Shown here: piece after piece, positions 1 to 5,324 of the stretch
How positions within the stretch are numbered: the first letter of the stretch is position 1
How the letters are laid out: each line of letters opens with the position of its first letter
From: JBDRGC01 sp043818215
GTDB lineage: Bacteria; Chloroflexota; Anaerolineae; Anaerolineales; UBA11858
NCBI GenBank assembly: GCA_043818215.1
Contig: JBDRGC010000487.1
Location: forward strand, 1-9,642
Length of the DNA: 9,642 nt
Direction of reading: 5' to 3'
Notes under the pieces: model-generated
Told to the model about the DNA's origin: nothing
The model's input: the letters and a program-made list of their open reading frames with translations, nothing else
Database searches by the model: none
Position numbers and translations under genes: made by a program

Positions 1-7
1 GGGGAGA

Positions 8-33
8 CGTTCCCACCCCGGAGCGTGGGAACG
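8..33. repeat. GTTCCCAC palindromic repeat
   Basis: CGTTCCCAC (8-16) pairs perfectly with GTGGGAACG (25-33) around an 8-nt loop. Similar GTTCCCAC...GTGGGAAC palindromes are, from memory, dispersed in many bacterial genomes, so this is probably a REP-like unit. No run of T follows it on the plus strand, so it does not look like an intrinsic terminator. The gene it flanks lies outside the window. Confidence 0.6.
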
Positions 34-70
34 AGAAGAGGAGGGTTAATAATTACCTCTTTTTATTTAC

Positions 71-382
71 GGCCTGTCCGGGGTAGGGTCTTAGTAGTTG
101 ATTCCTTGCACAAAAAACAAGGAAATTAACCACAGATTTACCCAAAGGGCACGCTGTCACGGATTGCACGGAAAAAACAAAAAGAAAATCCGTGAAAATC
201 AGTGTAATCCGTGGTTCCGGCTCGTCCGGGTTAGTACCTTAGCAGTGAAAAGTTTGCACAAAAAACAAGAACATTTACCACCAAGGCACAAAGGCACGAA
301 GGAAAACTTTTAATTTCTTAACTTTGTGTCTTTGTGCCTTGGTGGTGAGAAATTCCTTTTGGTTCCGGCTCGTCCGGGTTAG
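71..382. repeat. 148-bp modular repeat, two full units plus a third head
   Basis: The spacer ahead of the first gene is a tandem of related units with an exact 148-bp period. Unit heads begin at 71 (GGCCTGTCCGGGG), 219 and 367 (both GGCTCGTCCGGGTTAG). The sequence at 212-234 is repeated exactly at 360-382. The first two units also share TTGCACAAAAAACAAG shortly after the head. Each unit then carries a different inverted repeat: an ATCCGTG/CACGGAT type in unit 1 (about 130-212) and a CACAAAGG/CTTTGTG type in unit 2 (277-346). The third head ends at the Shine-Dalgarno of the downstream RNase gene. The rest of 1-391 holds no credible gene; a 71-codon open frame at 98-313 runs through the repeats and is rejected. 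Confidence 0.75.
277..346. repeat. Inverted repeat inside repeat unit 2
   Basis: The 21 bases at 277-297 (starting ACCACCAAGGCACAAAGG) are complementary to 326-346 with a single mismatch, around a 28-nt AT-rich loop. The hairpin ends 45 bases before the RNase start codon. If transcribed it would sit in the 5' leader. It lacks a T tract immediately after the stem. Most simply it is the core of a dispersed palindromic repeat. Confidence 0.7.
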
Positions 383-391
383 GAGATAAAA

Positions 392-1789
392 ATGAAGATA
401 CAATTTCATGGAGCGGCGCAAACAGTCACAGGCTCACAACATCTGTTAGAGATCAACGGCCACAAGCTGCTGTTGGAGTGCGGTCTGTACCAGGGACGCC
501 GGGGAGAAGCTTACCAGCGTAACCGTACTTTTGATTTTGATCCCACTGATGTGGATGCCGTGGTTCTATCCCATGCTCATATCGATCATAGTGGAAACCT
601 GCCCCATCTGGTCAAAAAAGGTTATCGAGGGCCTATCTTCGCCACTTCTGCTACTGCTCACCTGGCCAATATCATGCTGCTCGATTCGGGGCATATCCAC
701 GAATCGGATGCTGCTTATGTGAATAAAAAACGAGCCAGACGCGGAGAGCTTCCCATCGAGCCGCTTTATACCCAGATAGACGCTGCTCGGGTAGCCCAAC
801 ATTTCACCGCTGTAAACTACGACCAACCTTTCGAGCCTATCCCGGGGGTGAAAGCCCGACTGGTCGAAGCCGGACATATCTTGGGGTCTGCGGCCGTTGT
901 TCTGGATATCGAAGAAAAGGGACGCAAATTTCGGCTGTGGTTTTCCGGCGACATTGGGCGCTACAATTTGCCCCTGCTGCGTGACCCCGTGCTTCCCAAT
1001 GGTGTCGACTACCTGATGATGGAATGCACTTATGGCGACAAACCTCACCGCGACCCCATGGCTGCTTTCGATGAATTGCGGGAGGTGGTTTCGAGAACGG
1101 TGGCGCGCGGCGGCAAGGTGATCATTCCATCCTTTGCGGTGGGACGCACTCAAGAATTAGTCTACAGCTTGCATCAAATGATCGATAGCGGCGATATACC
1201 CCGCATCCCGGTATTCGTAGACAGCCCTCTGGCAATTAATGCCTCTGATATCTTCCGTGCCCACCCCGAATGCTTCGACGAAGAAACCCAGGAGTTTATG
1301 CGGCATGATCAGCGCCATGCAGCCCTGGATTTCGACCTGTTAAGTTATACTCGCTCGGTGGAGGAGTCTAAAGCCATTAATAAAGTCATAGGCCCAGCGA
1401 TCATCATTTCGGCCTCAGGAATGGCCGAGACCGGGCGCATTTTGCACCACCTGCGCAACAATATCTCCGATCCACGCAATGTTATTTTGATTGTCTCGTG
1501 GCAGGCCCCTCACACTCTGGGACGTCGTCTCGCAGACCGGGAGAAGCGGGTAAAAATCTTCGGCGAAGTCTTCCACCGCAAGGCTGAAATTGCCACCATC
1601 GGCGGCTTGTCTGCACACGCCGGTCAGACAGCTTTACTGAAATATGCCCTGGCATCTCGAGGGCAGTTGAAAAAGATATTCCTGGTGCATGGCGAAGAGC
1701 GGGGGGCGAAACCATTTATGGAGAAATTGGACCAAGCCGGAATGTCGGAGGTTTACTTCCCGGAGATGCATACTGGTATAGATGTTTAG
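392..1789 (+). CDS. Beta-CASP metallo-beta-lactamase-fold RNase
   Basis: This 465-residue protein is a zinc-dependent RNA nuclease of the CPSF-73/YSH1-like group, closest in character to Thermus TTHA0252-type enzymes, and probably acts in cytoplasmic RNA processing or decay. Zinc ligands are visible as HAHIDH (61-66), GHILGSA (H162) and FSGDIGR (D187). The beta-CASP insert carries motif B SGMAETGR (342-349) and motif C SAHAG (H409). A late LVHGE (H433) supplies the last ligand. Family length is about 430-470 residues, so it is complete. The ATG is preceded by AGGAG at 381-385, six bases away, and the N-terminus MKIQFHGAAQTVTGS is typical. It lacks the C-terminal domain of RNase J. The exact RNA target cannot be read from the sequence. 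A structured element follows it at 1800-1848 and a regulator gene lies 95 bases downstream. Confidence 0.93.
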   Translation: MKIQFHGAAQTVTGSQHLLEINGHKLLLECGLYQGRRGEAYQRNRTFDFDPTDVDAVVLSHAHIDHSGNLPHLVKKGYRGPIFATSATAHLANIMLLDSGHIHESDAAYVNKKRARRGELPIEPLYTQIDAARVAQHFTAVNYDQPFEPIPGVKARLVEAGHILGSAAVVLDIEEKGRKFRLWFSGDIGRYNLPLLRDPVLPNGVDYLMMECTYGDKPHRDPMAAFDELREVVSRTVARGGKVIIPSFAVGRTQELVYSLHQMIDSGDIPRIPVFVDSPLAINASDIFRAHPECFDEETQEFMRHDQRHAALDFDLLSYTRSVEESKAINKVIGPAIIISASGMAETGRILHHLRNNISDPRNVILIVSWQAPHTLGRRLADREKRVKIFGEVFHRKAEIATIGGLSAHAGQTALLKYALASRGQLKKIFLVHGEERGAKPFMEKLDQAGMSEVYFPEMHTGIDV

Positions 1790-1799
1790 AACTTTTGGC

Positions 1800-1864
1800 T
1801 CTCTGGGAATTCCCCTGCCTCTTGCCAGGGCACGAAGTGTCCCAGAGACCCAGATTTAGTTTTT
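1800..1864 (+). terminator. Branched hairpin after the RNase gene, possible terminator
   Basis: TCTCTGGGA (1800-1808) pairs perfectly with TCCCAGAGA (1840-1848). Inside are two small hairpins, CCCTG/CAGGG (1813-1817/1826-1830) and CAC-GAA-GTG (1831-1839), giving a three-way junction. A T-rich stretch (TTTAGTTTTTAG) follows from 1856, slightly far from the stem for a classic intrinsic terminator. The outer-stem sequence recurs at 3010-3115. Confidence 0.45.
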
Positions 1865-1884
1865 AGTTTACGGGAGGGTGGGGA

Positions 1885-2559
1885 ATGAATGCTCTTTTGC
1901 TTTCCCACAACGCGGATGAAAGCGCAGTATTGCGTCTGGCTCTGCAGCGAGCCGGTTTTGCTGCACGTGTTAGTACAGACTTGAAAGTTGTCATTCAGGA
2001 ATGGCAGTCCCAGCCTTCGGATTTAGTGCTACTTTCTTTTCTCCAACAAGTACCGTTGGAACAGATTCGTGAATTACGATCCTATACTGAAGCCCCCTTT
2101 GTAGTGGTCACAAATCCTGTTGGAGAAGACTTGCACGTTGAATTGCTCGAAACTGGTGTGGATCTGATTGTTTTTCGGCCTTTCAGCGCCAGACTTTTGA
2201 TCGCCCAATTGCGATGCTTGCTGCGGCGGTTTACCGGTGTGTCGGTTTTGAACTTGCCCAACTTTACGCTGGGGGATTTATCCCTGGATCCATCTACTCG
2301 AACAGTGCAAATCAAGGATGAGCCTTCGAAGAATCTCACGCGTTTAGAGTTCCGTTTATTGTACACATTGATGGTACATGGCGGTCAGACTATGTTGACA
2401 GAAACATTGGTAGAAAATGTTTGGGGATACAGCGGAAGCGGCGACCGTGATCTTGTGCGGGGTTTGGTTAAAAGATTACGGACCAAAATAGAGCCGGAAC
2501 CACACGCTCCACGGTATATTCTGACTATCTCTGGCGTGGGTTACAAATTGAATATCTAG
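1885..2559 (+). CDS. OmpR-type response regulator with degenerate receiver
   Basis: This 224-residue protein has an N-terminal receiver-like domain (about 1-115) and a C-terminal OmpR/PhoB winged-helix DNA-binding domain (about 125-222). The latter shows LTRLEFRLLYTL, LVENVWGY, VRGLVKRLRTKIE and ISGVGYKL. It is probably a transcription factor. The receiver keeps the fold pattern but not its chemistry. The usual N-terminal acidic pair is replaced around S7-H8, the phospho-acceptor Asp is Ser51 (DLVLLS), and the conserved Lys before Pro-Phe is Arg98 (FRPF). Thr76 is retained. Regulation by phosphorylation is therefore unlikely; dimerisation or ligand binding may replace it. No histidine kinase gene is adjacent. 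The start is supported by GGGAGG at 1872-1877, seven bases before ATG. Target genes are unknown. Confidence 0.9.
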   Translation: MNALLLSHNADESAVLRLALQRAGFAARVSTDLKVVIQEWQSQPSDLVLLSFLQQVPLEQIRELRSYTEAPFVVVTNPVGEDLHVELLETGVDLIVFRPFSARLLIAQLRCLLRRFTGVSVLNLPNFTLGDLSLDPSTRTVQIKDEPSKNLTRLEFRLLYTLMVHGGQTMLTETLVENVWGYSGSGDRDLVRGLVKRLRTKIEPEPHAPRYILTISGVGYKLNI

Positions 2560-2608
2560 CAGAATATGCAACGAAACTAGTGCAAGAATAAAGGAATTTG
2601 AACAATTT

Positions 2609-2617
2609 TGGTATAAA
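2609..2617 (+). promoter_or_regulatory. Candidate extended -10 promoter for the zinc-ribbon pair
   Basis: TGGTATAAA matches an extended -10 element (TGnTATAAT). It shares the string TTTGGTATAA with the element in front of the tRNA-Ser gene. No good -35 box sits 17 bases upstream, which extended -10 promoters tolerate. Transcription would start near 2624 and give a leader of about 190 nt before the first zinc-ribbon gene. Weaker alternatives are TATAAC at 2631 and TATACT at 2647. Confidence 0.4.
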
Positions 2618-2659
2618 ATTTGAACGGCTTTATAACATCAAATCGCTATACTCCATTCA

Positions 2660-2677
2660 ACTAAACTGAAGTTTAGT
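2660..2677. promoter_or_regulatory. 18-bp palindrome, possible operator
   Basis: ACTAAACTGAAGTTTAGT is a perfect 8-bp inverted repeat around a 2-bp centre. It lies just after the candidate promoter elements and about 135 bases before the first zinc-ribbon gene. Its size and symmetry suit a dimeric helix-turn-helix protein. It could equally be a small hairpin, but the 2-nt loop disfavours an RNA role. The rest of 2560-2811 holds no gene. Confidence 0.35.
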
Positions 2678-2811
2678 CGAGAATACCAGGTGTCGTCTTA
2701 TTAAATGGGGGCCATGTGGGTTCGAACTGCGCCTCCGTTGCTTTCTACCCCGCCGCCCCTTCTTTTCGAGACGATACGAATTGATTCATAAAGAACCAAG
2801 GAGAGTATATA

Positions 2812-3000
2812 ATGGAAACTGCCGAATGTATTTCTTGTGAAGAAAAAATCACGTTTCAGATAGAACCCAAAATGGGTCAACTCGTCACATGCCCAAAGTG
2901 CGATGCTCAACTCGAAGTAGTGTGGCTGGACCCCATCGAATTGGATTGGCCCTTCGACGATGATGAGTACGACGATGACGATGACGATAACGATGACTAA
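2812..3000 (+). CDS. LysW-like zinc-ribbon miniprotein with acidic tail (copy 1)
   Basis: This 62-residue protein resembles the zinc-ribbon domain of LysW, the amino-group carrier of lysine and arginine biosynthesis. Cys6, Cys9, Cys27 and Cys30 form two CxxC knuckles, followed by the family-like LEVVWLDPIEL. After LDWPF the protein becomes almost pure Asp/Glu (residues 49-62) and ends in Asp-Asp. The EDWGE-type C-terminus whose terminal Glu carries substrate in true LysW is absent, and no LysX/LysZ/LysY-type partners are nearby. A carrier role is therefore doubtful; a zinc-binding adaptor or regulatory miniprotein is possible. AAGGAG at 2798-2803, eight bases before ATG, is a strong ribosome site. 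The tail is encoded by a GAT/GAC near-repeat (about 2956-2997) prone to slippage. Confidence 0.8.
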   Translation: METAECISCEEKITFQIEPKMGQLVTCPKCDAQLEVVWLDPIELDWPFDDDEYDDDDDDNDD

Positions 3001-3009
3001 AATAAAAAC

Positions 3010-3115
3010 GTCTCTTTGGGACATGGCGTGATGAGACCCTTGGGGTGGGGGGTTTTGCGGGCTGGCCCGTAAAACCTCCCCACCTCTTCTTCCTTCCACA
3101 GGAGTTCCCAGAGAC
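3010..3115 (+). other. Large hairpin region between the two zinc-ribbon genes
   Basis: An outer stem pairs GTCTCT and GGGA (3010-3015, 3018-3021) with TCCCAGAGAC (3106-3115), leaving a TT bulge. Inside it, 3047-3061 pairs with 3066-3080 over 15 consecutive positions (two of them G-U) around a CTGG loop. Three more pairs follow past a single bulge. ATTTTT follows the outer stem after three bases, so the structure may attenuate or terminate transcription between the paralogs. The second gene's ribosome site begins at 3128, just downstream. Confidence 0.6.
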
Positions 3116-3140
3116 TCATTTTTAATCAAGGAATAGCGAG

Positions 3141-3344
3141 ATGTCAATTGCCAAATGTCCTCTATGCGGCGAGAAAGTCAAGATCGATACCAAGCCCTGG
3201 CTTGGTCAGCATGTAGAATGCCCGGCATGTGATGCGGTTCTGGAAGTAATCAGGGTGCATCCATTGGCGTTGGATTGGCCTTACGATGACGAAGGTTATT
3301 CTGACGCCAACTACGACGAAGAAGATGAATTAGACGAGGACTAA
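3141..3344 (+). CDS. LysW-like zinc-ribbon miniprotein with acidic tail (copy 2)
   Basis: This 67-residue paralog of the preceding gene has cysteines at exactly the same positions (6, 9, 27, 30). It shares the core GQxVxCPxCDAxLEV, then LALDWPYDD and an acidic tail (49-67) ending Asp-Glu-Asp. Like copy 1 it lacks the EDWGE-type carrier terminus of true LysW. The two copies differ at many core positions, so the duplication is not recent. AAGGA at 3128-3132 lies eight bases before ATG. A perfect 12-bp-stem terminator follows the stop codon by about 30 bases, so the two genes form a short transcription unit. The function is unknown; zinc binding is inferred from the CxxC pairs. Confidence 0.8.
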   Translation: MSIAKCPLCGEKVKIDTKPWLGQHVECPACDAVLEVIRVHPLALDWPYDDEGYSDANYDEEDELDED

Positions 3345-3374
3345 GATTAATAACTCGAAATTGTAATGAGAGGC

Positions 3375-3416
3375 GCGTTCGTTCAGCGATCAATTGACTG
3401 AACGAACGCTTTTCTT
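3375..3416 (+). terminator. Intrinsic terminator after the zinc-ribbon pair
   Basis: GCGTTCGTTCAG (3375-3386) pairs perfectly with CTGAACGAACGC (3398-3409) over 12 bp, and TTTTCTT follows directly. The right arm overlaps the region just upstream of the tRNA promoter, so terminator and promoter are packed back to back. Confidence 0.8.
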
Positions 3417-3425
3417 TGGTATAAT
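3417..3425 (+). promoter_or_regulatory. Extended -10 promoter of tRNA-Ser
   Basis: TGGTATAAT is a perfect extended -10 element, 12 bases before the mature tRNA 5' end. A TTGACT (3394-3399) lies 20 bp upstream, too far for an ideal -35 and partly inside the preceding terminator stem. The extended -10 probably suffices. Confidence 0.65.
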
Positions 3426-3437
3426 CCTGGCGCAATC

Positions 3438-3524
<87 letters not shown>

Positions 3525-3531
3525 CTGACCA

Positions 3532-3562
3532 ACAAACCCGGGGCTTCCCCGGGTTTGTTTTT
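3532..3562 (+). terminator. Intrinsic terminator of tRNA-Ser
   Basis: ACAAACCCGGGG (3532-3543) and CCCCGGGTTTGT (3547-3558) form a perfect 12-bp stem with a 3-nt loop, followed by TTTTT. It begins eight bases after the tRNA. Confidence 0.92.
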
Positions 3563-3568
3563 GGTTTC

Positions 3569-3637
3569 CCCCGGCCTGACGCTCCGGGGCGATTGAAATC
3601 GCAGCAACGGAGGGCACAAAGTCGGCCTGCGCCGACT
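3569..3637. repeat. Three-hairpin dispersed repeat
   Basis: Three perfect small stems sit in tandem: CCCCGG/CCGGGG (3569-3574/3584-3589), GCGATT/AATCGC (3589-3594/3597-3602) and AGTCGGC/GCCGACT (3620-3626/3631-3637). The phrases GGGCGATTGAAATCGC and CACAAAGTCGGC...GCCGACTAGAG resemble, from memory, a dispersed repeat common in Chloroflexota and cyanobacterial genomes. It fills the gap between the tRNA terminator and the NUDIX gene. Confidence 0.6.
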
Positions 3638-3713
3638 AGAGCCAACAGGTTTGTAGTGAAGTTCGTAGTGGAATACGAGAGTGTTCCTTGAGTTAATGCA
3701 AGGTAAAAACAAT

Positions 3714-4178
3714 ATGAAACTGGCAACCTTGGGCTACATTCAACGGGATGGACATACCCTGATGATCCACCGCATCAAAAAAGAGAACGATATCCACGCC
3801 GGCAAGTGGAACGGACTGGGCGGCAAATTCGAACCCGGCGAGACCCCCGAGGAATGCGTCATCCGAGAAATTCGAGAGGAATCCGGCCTGGTGGCCCGGA
3901 ATCCCATCCTGAGAGGCGTCATCACCTTTCCCGGCTTTGCCAACGACGAAGACTGGTACGCCTTCGTGTTTGTCGTCTCAGAATTCGAGGGCCAAATACT
4001 TGACGATTCAACCGAGGGCTACCTGAAGTGGATACCGGATTCCGAATTGCTGGATCTCAACTTGTGGGAGGGGGATAAAATCTTCATCCCCTGGCTGGCC
4101 CGCTCCGACTTCTTCTCTGGAAAGTTCGTGTACACGAATAAGCAATTGGTGGAGTATAGTGTGGTGTTCTACCCGTAA
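3714..4178 (+). CDS. NUDIX hydrolase, MutT/MTH1-like (8-oxo-dGTPase type)
   Basis: This 154-residue enzyme probably hydrolyses oxidised or other nucleoside triphosphates to monophosphates, protecting the nucleotide pool. The NUDIX box GX5EX7REUXEEXGU is complete at residues 37-59 (G37, E43, R51, E52, E55, E56, G58, L59) and binds the catalytic metal. A W-GDKIFIPWL...FFSGKFVY segment near the C-terminus resembles human MTH1 more than Escherichia coli MutT, suggesting purine triphosphate substrates. I chose ATG 3714 because AAGGT (3700-3704) lies nine bases upstream and the domain's first strand starts there. The frame stays open upstream to GTG 3681 and ATG 3696, which would add up to 11 unconserved-looking residues. 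The substrate is inferred from resemblance only. Confidence 0.9.
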   Translation: MKLATLGYIQRDGHTLMIHRIKKENDIHAGKWNGLGGKFEPGETPEECVIREIREESGLVARNPILRGVITFPGFANDEDWYAFVFVVSEFEGQILDDSTEGYLKWIPDSELLDLNLWEGDKIFIPWLARSDFFSGKFVYTNKQLVEYSVVFYP

Positions 4179-4185
4179 CACCGTG

Positions 4186-4246
4186 GAGCGGAGAGCGGAG
4201 AGCGGATTTTATCATGCCTCTTGCCTCCTGCCTCCTGCCTCCTGCC
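4186..4246. repeat. Heptamer repeat tracts between convergent genes
   Basis: Three exact copies of GAGCGGA (4186-4206) are followed, after a short AT-rich gap, by 7-bp units TGCCTCT and TGCCTCC x3 (4215-4246). The spacer separates the ends of the NUDIX and transporter genes. Purine-rich and pyrimidine-rich halves could pair loosely, but no clear terminator is seen. Confidence 0.7.
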
Positions 4247-4263
4247 GACTTTTGCTCAACTTC

Positions 4264-5208
4264 TTATTTCCGCTTGTGCGCGTTCTGCGACGCCGCGTAA
4301 ATGCCAGCCAGGATAAGTGCAGCCCCAAACAGCATCAGAGCAGAAGGTATCTCAGCCAGCAAAAAATATGCCAAAATTGCGGAACCGATGGGTTCGCCCA
4401 GCAGTGTGATCGAGACGTAGGCTGCGGAGAGATAGCGCAAAGCCCAGTTGAAAGTCGAGTGTCCCAGTAGCTGCGGAACCAGTGCCAGCAACAGGAGCCA
4501 CAGGTAAACCTTAGGCGAATATCCCAGCGGGGACTCGCCCGCGCTGAACATGAGGGTGACCAAAATCACCGCGGCCATGCCATAGACCACAAATATATAA
4601 GGAATCAGGGAGGTTTTCTCCCGCAGGCGGCGGCCAATGAGCAGGTATCCCGCGCCGGCCAATGCACCTGTCAGGGCCAGCAAATCTCCCAAGAACGCCT
4701 CCCCCGCCACAAAACCCGAGAAGGGTGGACACAGGATGCCGGCCTCGTTCCAGGCGCAGGAATCGCTCAAGCCCACGAGGATTCCCCCCATCAAAGCCAT
4801 CCCCATCCCGATGATAACCGGGCGGGTGACAGGCTCTTTGATGGTCAACGGGGCCAAAATAGCGACCCACAGCGGAGCCGTGCTCACGAGGACAACGGAA
4901 CTAGCCACGCTGGTGTATTCCAGAGATGAAATCCAGGTTGCGAAGTGGATAGCCAGGAAGAAGCCAGAGAGCAGGGCGAGGCCGAGTTCGCGGCGGCCAA
5001 TGGAACGCAGTTCGGCGTGGTGGCGGGTGAGAACGATGGGGGCCAGCACCAGCGCAGCTATAAATAACCGGCCAGCAGCTATCACTAATGACGAGACGCC
5101 CTCAGCCTGCGCGTAGCGGATGAATATCGAGGCTGTCGAGACGGCTAATATACCGAAGGGAATTGCCAGCAGGGGCGGGATGGGGGGGCGGGAGTCTGGT
5201 GGATTCAT
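4264..5208 (-). CDS. EamA/DMT-family transporter
   Basis: This 314-residue integral membrane protein of the drug/metabolite transporter superfamily probably exports a small metabolite or amino-acid-like compound. Two EamA repeats of about five hydrophobic helices each are visible. Repeat 1 spans roughly residues 12-145 and ends with APLWVAILAPLTIKEPV...GMALMGGILVG. Repeat 2 spans roughly 165-310 and ends with LLGEPIGSAILAYFLLAEIP...GAALILAGIY. Length and the terminal glycine-rich helices fit the family. The insert after the first repeat (CAWNEAGILCPPFSG) looks non-cytoplasmic but is otherwise unremarkable. No Shine-Dalgarno is found before ATG 5208; the upstream stretch is C-rich heptamer repeat. 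The substrate cannot be predicted. Confidence 0.9.
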   Translation of the reverse strand: MNPPDSRPPIPPLLAIPFGILAVSTASIFIRYAQAEGVSSLVIAAGRLFIAALVLAPIVLTRHHAELRSIGRRELGLALLSGFFLAIHFATWISSLEYTSVASSVVLVSTAPLWVAILAPLTIKEPVTRPVIIGMGMALMGGILVGLSDSCAWNEAGILCPPFSGFVAGEAFLGDLLALTGALAGAGYLLIGRRLREKTSLIPYIFVVYGMAAVILVTLMFSAGESPLGYSPKVYLWLLLLALVPQLLGHSTFNWALRYLSAAYVSITLLGEPIGSAILAYFLLAEIPSALMLFGAALILAGIYAASQNAHKRK

Positions 5209-5219
5209 GGTTGTGTGGG

Positions 5220-5321
5220 GCAGAGAGCAGAGGGTAGAGGGCAGAGGGCAGAGGGTAGAAGTTAGGAGTTAGGGATCAAATTCCCAAGTCGCCTGCCCCC
5301 TGCCTCTTGCTTCCTGCCCCC
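5220..5321. repeat. Heptamer repeat tracts upstream of the transporter
   Basis: Eight consecutive 7-bp units run from 5220 to 5275 (GCAGAGA, GCAGAGG, GTAGAGG, GCAGAGG, GCAGAGG, GTAGAAG, TTAGGAG, TTAGGGA). A complementary-type run occupies 5294-5321 (TGCCCCC, TGCCTCT, TGCTTCC, TGCCCCC). The two blocks are inverted relative to each other and fill the gap between the glucokinase stop and the transporter start. Confidence 0.75.
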
Positions 5322-5324
5322 TGC

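Noticed and set aside
98..313. 71-codon open frame at the window start
   Set aside because: It runs entirely through the 148-bp modular repeats and their palindromes, and its product is low-complexity and basic with no family resemblance.
566..1153. 195-codon open frame on the minus strand
   Set aside because: It is antisense to the strongly supported beta-CASP RNase gene and its product shows no recognisable motif.
2715..2740. Possible tRNA remnant (TGGGTTCGAACTGC)
   Set aside because: It looks like a T loop but the flanking bases do not pair as a T stem and no acceptor or anticodon arm can be built.
2701..3147. 148-codon minus-strand frame across the first zinc-ribbon gene
   Set aside because: Its hydrophobic VIVIVIVIV stretch is simply the antisense of the GAT/GAC acidic tail, and no ribosome site supports it.
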